In this document: piece after piece, positions 58,990 to 64,000 of the stretch
How positions within the stretch are numbered: the first letter of the stretch is position 1
Layout of the letters: each line of letters starts with the position of its first letter
Source of the DNA: a virus
Reading direction: 5' to 3' (one strand)
Length of the DNA: 64,000 bases
Virus record (IMG/VR): IMGVR_UViG_3300010885_075474
Location: 1 to 64,000 of that record
The notes under the pieces: generated by a model
Told to the model about the DNA's origin: nothing
Databases searched by the model: none
Seen by the model: only the letters and a program-made list of their open reading frames with translations
Program-made: the position numbers and the translations under genes

Positions 58990-59001
58990 TTTTGATTTAA
59001 A
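58990..59001 (-). promoter_or_regulatory. A-rich leader element TTTAAATCAAAA
   Basis: Third identical copy of the 12-mer (others at 3497-3508 and 40628-40639), here 5 bases before the chaperonin ATG. Confidence 0.45.
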
Positions 59002-59088
59002 TTTCAATACACACTTAGCAACTCGGCAACTTCCTTAACCGGAACAGACGACACGCCAGCATACCGCAAAAGAGATTACCTTTTTCCA

Positions 59089-59304
59089 TTATTTAGATTT
59101 ATTTAGTGACTCCTTGATCAACCCAATGCTCGCCTCACACTTATCCCAACACTTCGCACACAACAAATGGCTGCCCATCTTGCCGCCCACAGCGTTGCCC
59201 GCGCCATCATAGCGCTTCCCATCCTCATTTACCCAATTCCCCTTCACCACGCCAACATAGCGCTCAATCTCACCACCACATAAATCGCAAACAAATATTA
59301 CCAT
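59089..59304 (-). CDS. Small zinc-ribbon-like protein
   Basis: 71 residues from the ATG at 59304 (MVIFVCDLCGGEIE); the frame is open to 59376 but the upstream part looks non-coding. C-x-x-C at the start and LCAKCW near the end form a four-Cys zinc-site layout like that of the protein at 9353. Middle section Gly-rich (GKRYDGAGNAVGGKMG). Function unknown. Confidence 0.7.
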   Translation of the reverse strand: MVIFVCDLCGGEIERYVGVVKGNWVNEDGKRYDGAGNAVGGKMGSHLLCAKCWDKCEASIGLIKESLNKSK

Positions 59305-59443
59305 CACAATATGATTTAAAAGTTGAAAGATCGCGCATGATTTCACCCCTAAGCCATTCTCCCCCACAACCCGCATAATCAGCCGCCCAGCAAATTAAAA
59401 GCCCGCAGAACGGCTCACACCGCACCACGGGTCATCCCAGTGC

Positions 59444-59563
59444 CTATCGCTCGAAAAGCATTCCCACAGCAAATACCGCTATGCCGCCCACAACGTTGCC
59501 CGCAAAAAACATCGCAACAGACAACACTATGGAAACGTAATGGCGCCCGCAGAAATGGGCCAT
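59444..59563 (-). CDS. Very small membrane protein (39 residues), first gene of late block
   Basis: Starts MAHFCGRHYVSIVLSVAM and continues FFAGNVVGGIAVFAVGMLF to the stop, a strongly hydrophobic helix or hairpin with a positively charged start. The two other frames here give unconvincing products. It lies about 120 bases downstream of the -7-like box at 59683-59690. Function unknown. Confidence 0.5.
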   Translation of the reverse strand: MAHFCGRHYVSIVLSVAMFFAGNVVGGIAVFAVGMLFER

Positions 59564-59682
59564 TTTTGAGGCATTTTTGGCTGATTTTACGTCGCTCACA
59601 TTTTTTCGCTTTTTTTGTTATCGCCAATATCGGCAGTCACGCTGATTCATAATCATTATCAGCAAATAACTAAAGGATAATG

Positions 59683-59690
59683 CAAAGGTA
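59683..59690 (-). promoter_or_regulatory. Possible late-block promoter (-7-like box only)
   Basis: TACCTTTG on the minus strand, identical to the -7 boxes at 5063 and 17459, upstream of the late block. The position 20 bases upstream reads TAGC instead of TTTG (a TTTG occurs 27 bases upstream), and no dyad is present, so this may be activator-dependent or not a promoter. Confidence 0.35.
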
Positions 59691-60274
59691 AAAGCATTTC
59701 GATTTTTTCCGCTAATCCAAAGCATTTATTTTCAATAATATTTTCGTTGTCTGTCTGGAGGTATATATGGGGCCGGGGGAGTCGCCCGCCGAAATCCGAA
59801 AACGCATTTCAAAATGCCCCCAGGGGTGCAAAAATTTTTCGGGCTACTTTTTGGCCTGTTTTTGCCTTAATAACAGCACATACGCGCGTTTTGTGGGTAC
59901 TTTCAAAAATGGTATCTTTCGCAGTATTTTGCGCTATGTTATTGATTCCCATCTAATTGCATTGCATTTCAAAACCAGCGCAAAGAAAAACGAACGCAAA
60001 AAAACACCAGGATTTTTTTTTGTCGATCGATCTAAACCAGCGCCAGCGCCCACCTGCTTTATTTGTATGTACCATTGCGCACACAAATAAACAGATGTAT
60101 ATACAAGTATTGCGGGCATCGTAATACCTGCCTAATCTATTCGCTTTTACAATCGTGTAGAATGTTTGCGCCTGCACATTGATACGTTGTGTTTAATTGA
60201 TGCGAGCAACGGAATAGGCTAAATGTCGCTTAATAGTCATATTTGCACATTAGCAAAAAATAGTTAAATAAATG

Positions 60275-60306
60275 TTTGATGCAGCCCTAAGACTGCACTA
60301 TCTTTG
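60275..60306 (+). promoter_or_regulatory. Bacteroidota-type promoter with dyad operator, right operon
   Basis: TTTG (60275-60278), 20 bases, TATCTTTG (60299-60306). The spacer contains the perfect dyad TGCAG-CCCTAAGA-CTGCA (60280-60297), the best copy of the operator shared with 5039-5070 and 17452-17483. Predicted start near 60309, about 45 bases before the first ATG. Confidence 0.8.
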
Positions 60307-60353
60307 CCCTATCAAACAGCGAAGCGATGTTGCAGCGCTTTAAAATTTCTAAA

Positions 60354-60569
60354 ATGAAACGTTTTCTTTTTATCTACATGACTACCATTGTTTGTTCTAT
60401 TGTAACCCTGATTTGTGCCGGCCTTTTTGGGTTCTGCCTTTCCCGCCTTGCAGTACCAGGACACGACGAACACCTATTTTTGCTGGCGTCTGCCGTGAGT
60501 ATAGGCACGTTTTCAATTATGCTAACATTCACTGTAGCCGAATTCGAGATGGCAGAGGACGAGCATTAA
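60354..60569 (+). CDS. Small two-span membrane protein
   Basis: 71 residues from the ATG at 60354 (MKRFLFIYMTTIVCSIVTLI); an upstream in-frame ATG at 60327 is less likely. Two hydrophobic segments (about 5-27 and 41-61) separated by a polar loop with PGHDEH, and an acidic end. First gene of the right operon. Possibly a superinfection-exclusion-type or host-membrane protein, but no family is recognised. Confidence 0.65.
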   Translation: MKRFLFIYMTTIVCSIVTLICAGLFGFCLSRLAVPGHDEHLFLLASAVSIGTFSIMLTFTVAEFEMAEDEH

Positions 60570-60612
60570 ACCGAATTACAAATTTTTTTTCACTAATTCA
60601 AATTTTTAACTC

Positions 60613-60891
60613 ATGATCAAGATAGCAAAAACACAAACCATAATTTTATCTAAAAATTCGCAGTCAGCAATAAAGGCAATAGCCAAAAAAGCCTTTTTAT
60701 GTATTGCGAAAAACGAGGATAAAGAACGCCTCATGTTCAATGAAACCATATTTGCCGTAGACCTTCAAAGCGCCAGTATTTCAAAACTTGCAAAATTTGC
60801 GCGTTCGCAGTATTTAACAGACGTCACCCATTGCATTTTTCAAGTTTGTCCAAGCGGTACTGTTTTCACATATTCAATTGATAAAAATTAA
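60613..60891 (+). CDS. Hypothetical protein
   Basis: 92 residues. Helical, basic N-terminal half (SAIKAIAKKAFLCIAKNEDKER) and mixed C-terminal half with FARSQYLTDVTHCIFQVCPSG. Preceded by the A/T-rich leader CAAATTTTTAACTC. Not recognised. Confidence 0.65.
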   Translation: MIKIAKTQTIILSKNSQSAIKAIAKKAFLCIAKNEDKERLMFNETIFAVDLQSASISKLAKFARSQYLTDVTHCIFQVCPSGTVFTYSIDKN

Positions 60892-60903
60892 AATCTTTTT
60901 AAA

Positions 60904-61362
60904 ATGGTTGATTTTTCACAAGTTGCAGAAATTACACTTTCTTATTCGGCTAAGGTCAAAGCCGCAGACCGGCCCCGCATCAGTATGTCTTCAGACATCG
61001 CGCGTTTTTTTCGCGGGGTGTTTCCAGCGGAAGAAATAGAACTAAGAGAATTTTTTTATGTAGCGTTTCTTAGTAAAGCAAACGCCGTTATGGGCTATTT
61101 ACAATTAAGCGCCGGAGGTGCGAGCGGTACGGTGGTAGATATTAAACTGTTATTGGGCGCAGCATTGAAAGCGCAAGCGCAAGCAATTATTTTATGTCAC
61201 AATCACCCGTCAGGAAATCTGAAACCGTCACAAGCGGATAGAGATATCACGCGCCGAATTTTAGAAGCCGGCAAAATATTAGATTTATCTGTTTTGGACC
61301 ATGTGATTTTGGCGCCTGACGGAACTTATTTAAGTTTTGCCGACGAAGGTTTTTTGTACTAA
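60904..61362 (+). CDS. RadC-type JAMM-domain protein
   Basis: 152 residues. The RadC/JAB signature is complete: REFFYVAFLSKANAVMGY, then GTVVDIKLLLGAALKAQAQA, CHNHPSGNLKPSQADRDIT with His99-x-His101 and Asp112, and a LDHVILAPDGTYLSFADEG end. The N-terminal helix-hairpin-helix part of bacterial RadC is replaced by a 35-residue segment, as in plasmid and phage forms. A metal-dependent JAMM fold is known for the family; its biological role is unsettled despite the old 'DNA repair' label. Confidence 0.88.
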   Translation: MVDFSQVAEITLSYSAKVKAADRPRISMSSDIARFFRGVFPAEEIELREFFYVAFLSKANAVMGYLQLSAGGASGTVVDIKLLLGAALKAQAQAIILCHNHPSGNLKPSQADRDITRRILEAGKILDLSVLDHVILAPDGTYLSFADEGFLY

Positions 61363-61393
61363 CTTTTTTTTTCAAACTTTCAATTTCTTAAAA

Positions 61394-61642
61394 ATGAAAC
61401 AAATTTTAATTAACATTTATCAGGCCAGCGAACTAACGCCCGAAGCATTGGAGCGCGCCAAAAACGAGATGTTGCAAGAGTGGGCATATCCTTGGTATGA
61501 TGAAGGCAAAAAAATTTTGCAGATCATTGAAAACGCTCTTAACTTTTCTTATTTTCGTTGGAGCGTAGATGATTGCGAATGGTCGTATCATTTCACCATG
61601 CCGGAGGAAATATCTGAATTGACAGGACAAAAGGCAGCCTAA
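61394..61642 (+). pseudogene. N-terminal part of a gene broken by an in-frame TAA
   Basis: 82 residues from the ATG at 61394, ending at TAA 61640-61642. The sequence (YQASELTPEALERAKNEML, then FSYFRWSVDDCEWSYHF) is the start of a conserved family seen in phages and plasmids, whose members continue with a Q/FKGSG...F(D) segment. That continuation (FFKGSGFCFDYSF) follows in the same frame after the stop. The upstream leader is normal. Either a nonsense mutation, a sequencing error, or two short products. Confidence 0.6.
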
Positions 61643-61657
61643 GCAATTAAACGCGCA

Positions 61658-62203
61658 TTGTCTGGAATTACAGACGAATCAATCGAATTTTTCAAAGGTT
61701 CAGGGTTTTGTTTTGATTATTCTTTTTTAGAGCCTGTTAAAACCTTTTTAGAGAATCCAGACGCTCGAACGGTTTACGATGTTGTAGACGATGGTTTAGA
61801 AGCTTTTTTTAAGGCGCAAAGCGCAGACATAGCGTATTATGAAACAGACGAAGCATTTAAGGAGACGAGCGAGGCGAACGAATGGAAGTATTTTCAGGAT
61901 GGAGAATTTTACAGTGGTAGAAAATATGGAGCAGTGGAGGAAGCGAAGCCGGACGAACCCGAAGCAAGCAAAATTCCTGTTTTAGAAATAAACGAAACAT
62001 GGCTGCATGGAAAGTATTTAAACGGCAAAGCGGAGATAAATACTTACCTGCCTTTCGTTTCTTTTGGTGAATATTTTTTACAAGGCGATGAAGCAGACCA
62101 AGCAATAAAAGAAATTTATGGTATTTGGTCAATTCAGGACGTAACCCAGGAAGAAGCATTGTTGCAATGGGCCAATATTTGGGGGCTAGACATTCCAGAA
62201 TAA
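61658..62203 (+). pseudogene. C-terminal part of the same interrupted gene
   Basis: Up to 181 residues; the only early starts are TTG codons, with no ATG near the beginning, which suggests it is not an independent gene. Same frame as 61394-61642. Contains FFKGSGFCFDYSFLEP, TVYDVVDDGLEAFFKAQ and ETSEANEWKYFQDGEFY, the last being the typical closing segment of the family, followed by a C-terminal extension with WLHGKYLNGKAEIN. Joined to the N-terminal part it gives a 269-codon gene. Function unknown. Confidence 0.6.
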
Positions 62204-62239
62204 ACCAAATCATTTTCCACTTTTTAAATTTTTAACAGC

Positions 62240-62917
62240 ATGAAAAATATTAGTAAGTGTGCAGCCGCCCGGAAATTACAGCAATGCGGTTTTATTGTGG
62301 AGCCGACCCCCTGTTATTTTAATGGGATCTACATAGGCACGGGATTTTCCTATTATTTGCATAATGGCGGTTTATGCAGCGTTTCGAGTAGCGAACGCCA
62401 CTACATTAGCACGATACGCCCGGGCAGATTCAAGACCAAGGACATTTTAAACGAGATAGGCCCAGGTATTGCGCAAATGTTTGGCATAGAAGACAAAGCG
62501 GTAGTATGGGAGAAGTTAGAGCGATGGGGAAAAGGTCCGTTTTTGTTTTTGGAGAAGTTAGAGCGCTTTTTAATCAATCCGCTAAATGAGCGGGCATATG
62601 AGGACGCTAAAGAGATTATACAGCGTTACAGCAACCCGCACGCAGTTTTAACGGATATCTTAGATTCGGAAAGAATGTTGGGAAACGGATGGACGGCAAA
62701 GGAGGATAACAGTTTTTTGTACTTGGACTATTCCAATTTTCCGGAAAAGCGGTACAGGATTAAAAAGCGGGAATTTGCAGCATTTTTGCATAATTGCTAT
62801 TTTGATACGGAACGCGGAATATATTCCCAGGATAAAAAGCGATGGTTTTACCACAAACACGGGGAATTTTCCCGCAATCATTTTATATTCAATTCACACA
62901 AACAAACGTCATTTTAA
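62240..62917 (+). CDS. Hypothetical protein of the right operon
   Basis: 225 residues. N-terminal part with CAAARKLQQCGFIVEP and a beta segment (YYLHNGGLCSVSSSERH), then helices (WEKLERWGKGPFLFLEKLER) and a basic C-terminus rich in Phe/Tyr/His (KKRWFYHKHGEFSRNHF). Preceded by the A/T-rich leader TTAAATTTTTAACAGC. Not recognised. Confidence 0.65.
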   Translation: MKNISKCAAARKLQQCGFIVEPTPCYFNGIYIGTGFSYYLHNGGLCSVSSSERHYISTIRPGRFKTKDILNEIGPGIAQMFGIEDKAVVWEKLERWGKGPFLFLEKLERFLINPLNERAYEDAKEIIQRYSNPHAVLTDILDSERMLGNGWTAKEDNSFLYLDYSNFPEKRYRIKKREFAAFLHNCYFDTERGIYSQDKKRWFYHKHGEFSRNHFIFNSHKQTSF

Positions 62918-62918
62918 A

Positions 62919-63347
62919 ATGCAACACAATCAACAATTGCAGCAACTTGCCAACGAAAGCGGGCTTATTCAATGGGAACAAGTACCGCCGAAAGAGAAGG
63001 AGCGCACCGGCAAAAGACCATTGGCAAATTTTTATTGCCAATACAGCGCCGTAATCTTGCAGGAAAACCGGCCCCAAATGCAAGAGCGCATCTGTTTGCG
63101 CATTTTTCAAACCCCGGCCCGCTGCCATGCCGTTTTATGGGTGAAGGGCATCGGTGATATATCCGGCACCGTTACCGTTCAAGGCATCCAGACGGAACAC
63201 GAAGCGGTAAGACAGGCGTTTAGCGCCGCCGGTTTTAATTTCTACACACCTGGACATTGCGCCTACGATACGCATACTATTTTGCAATCGTTCATTCAAA
63301 AGTATTTCCCAGAAAATCAGTGGATTATTATACGCGCCCTTGCTTAA
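62919..63347 (+). CDS. Hypothetical protein of the right operon
   Basis: 142 residues from the ATG at 62919, one base after the previous stop. Starts MQHNQQLQQLANESGLIQ, with basic PKEKERTGKRPLANFYCQ, and later beta segments (RCHAVLWVKGIGDISGTVT). Ends with SFIQKYFPENQWIIIRALA. Family not recognised. Confidence 0.65.
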   Translation: MQHNQQLQQLANESGLIQWEQVPPKEKERTGKRPLANFYCQYSAVILQENRPQMQERICLRIFQTPARCHAVLWVKGIGDISGTVTVQGIQTEHEAVRQAFSAAGFNFYTPGHCAYDTHTILQSFIQKYFPENQWIIIRALA

Positions 63348-63376
63348 CCTTTTTTTTCACAATCTAAATTTTTTTC

Positions 63377-64000
63377 ATGAAACACGCAATTGATATAAAC
63401 AACAAAACAACAAACTGCCGTATCAAGATCCGTTTAGACGACGAATGCAAGAACGGGCACCCAGATTTTTCAATAACTGCCGATTTTTGGAAGCCGGGAA
63501 GATCAAGAACCGACCGATATTTTAGCATGGGAGGTTGTTGCCATGATGAAATTTTAAAAATTCGCCCGGACTTAAAGCCTTTCATTGATTTGCATCTTTG
63601 CGACTTCAAAGGCGCGCCGATGCATTGCATCGCAAACGGGTGGTATAATGCAGTTAAAGCGGAGTATCACAACGAAAATGCAGGCCCGGACGCGCTGGCA
63701 TCATATTTTAACATTGATATTGAAACCGCCACGATTTTATGCGCAGCGGAAGACAAAGAACATTTTCATTATTTAATTGAAAAACTGATGTTGCCCCAAG
63801 AATGGCAAGAAATCGCAACCGAAGTTATTAAGGTATTGGAGCAATGGACGGGCGAAATATTTGATGGTTCTATTTATCAAAAATCGCATTTTGAGCCATT
63901 GCCCCCGGAAGCCAAAGAAAAGATTAAGCAGCGCATTAAAGCGGGCTATTATGACCCGGCAAAAGTGGAGCAAAGGAAGAAGGAAAAAAACGTCACAGAT
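63377..64000 (+). CDS. Conserved phage/plasmid hypothetical protein (3' end outside window)
   Basis: Open from the ATG at 63377 to the window end (208 codons, no stop). Begins MKHAIDINNKTTNCRIKIRL and continues LDDECKNGHPDFSITADFW, GGCCHDEILKIRPDLKPFID, LHLCDFKGAPMHCIANGWY. This combination is familiar from conserved hypothetical proteins on Bacteroidota plasmids and phages. Cys/His pairs (ECKNGH, CCHDE, HLC) suggest a metal site. Preceded by the leader CTAAATTTTTTTC. Confidence 0.75.
   Translation, partial: MKHAIDINNKTTNCRIKIRLDDECKNGHPDFSITADFWKPGRSRTDRYFSMGGCCHDEILKIRPDLKPFIDLHLCDFKGAPMHCIANGWYNAVKAEYHNENAGPDALASYFNIDIETATILCAAEDKEHFHYLIEKLMLPQEWQEIATEVIKVLEQWTGEIFDGSIYQKSHFEPLPPEAKEKIKQRIKAGYYDPAKVEQRKKEKNVTD

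Larger units (their letters stand above)
59564..60353. other. 790-base strand-switch intergenic region, origin candidate
   Basis: No convincing gene. Contents: a -7-like TACCTTTG for the minus strand (59683-59690); direct repeats AAAGCATTT (59691, 59719), GCATTTCAAAA (59804, 59964) and AAACCAGCGC (about 59972, 60034); adjacent hairpins GCATTT-CA-AAATGC (59804-59817) and CCCC/GGGG (59817-59826); AAAAATTTTT (59830-59839); A/T runs; and the plus-strand early promoter at 60275. Divergent transcription and a nearby change in strand base skew fit an origin of replication or control region. A plus-strand ORF at 59767-60090 with GGAGG upstream was not accepted as a gene. Confidence 0.5.

Noticed and set aside
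59015-59089. 24-codon ORF between the zinc-ribbon gene and the chaperonin
   Set aside because: Starts in a TAATG overlap, but is too short and featureless to support as a gene.
59415-59627. Cys/Arg-rich ORF on the minus strand
   Set aside because: Needs a TTG start and is a shadow of the coherent membrane-protein frame at 59444-59563.
59767-60090. Plus-strand ORF of 107 codons with GGAGG six bases before its ATG
   Set aside because: Product shows no domain-like character, composition resembles non-coding sequence, another frame is equally open, and the host type does not rely on Shine-Dalgarno sites.
61640-61642. Stop-codon reassignment (alternative genetic code) as explanation for the in-frame TAA
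   Set aside because: TAA, TAG and TGA all end genes at expected positions across the window; only this one case would benefit.
1-64000. tRNA genes, rRNA genes, CRISPR arrays and insertion sequences
   Set aside because: No cloverleaf with a GGTTCGAATCC-like arm, no regularly spaced repeats and no transposase or terminal inverted repeats were noticed.

Overview
This window looks like a 64 kb slice of the genome of a tailed, probably short-tailed (podovirus-type) bacteriophage of a Bacteroidota host. The virion genes follow the order terminase, portal, scaffold-like, major capsid protein, adaptor/ring-like proteins, a 1534-residue tail-hub-like protein, then ejection-type proteins ending in a 3226-residue giant. 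This resembles crAss-like phages, although no database search was possible. Host evidence: three promoters match the Bacteroidota form TTTG-N20-TAnnTTTG, many starts have A/T-rich leaders instead of Shine-Dalgarno sites, and exported proteins carry signal peptides ending in AQ or SQ. No rRNA, tRNA, CRISPR array or insertion sequence was seen.

Layout. 1-2377 (+): 3' end of an SF2 helicase gene and small genes, closed by a terminator. 2488-4904 (-): radical SAM protein, an unrecognised protein and a winged-helix protein. 5097-11376 (+): an accessory/early operon of about 18 small genes, including a winged-helix regulator, Cys-rich proteins and a PP-loop (PAPS-reductase-like) enzyme. 11384-17446 (-): replication operon with a primase-polymerase/ATPase fusion, a likely replisome-organiser protein, a catalytic-domain-only tyrosine recombinase and a PD-(D/E)XK nuclease. 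17513-59563 (-): one long late block with ejection proteins, tail hub, adaptors, capsid, portal, terminase, two fibre/spike proteins with signal peptides, endolysin, metacaspase and a chaperonin set. 59564-60353: gene-poor divergent strand-switch region. 60354-64000 (+): second early-type operon with a RadC-type protein and plasmid/phage conserved hypotheticals, running off the window.

How the parts fit. The two plus-strand operons and the replication operon each start at a promoter with exact 20-base spacing and a related dyad between the -33 and -7 boxes, so they are probably co-regulated early units. The late block lacks this operator. The most unusual part is the start of the late block (53.4-59.0 kb): a phage GroEL-like chaperonin split by a -1 frameshift at a T6 slippery run, two different GroES-like proteins (one with a clear mobile loop, one fused to a large extra domain), and a caspase-fold protease next to an exported glucosaminidase. 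Two other genes are also interrupted: one by a 14-bp tandem duplication (1300-1327), one by an in-frame TAA (61640).
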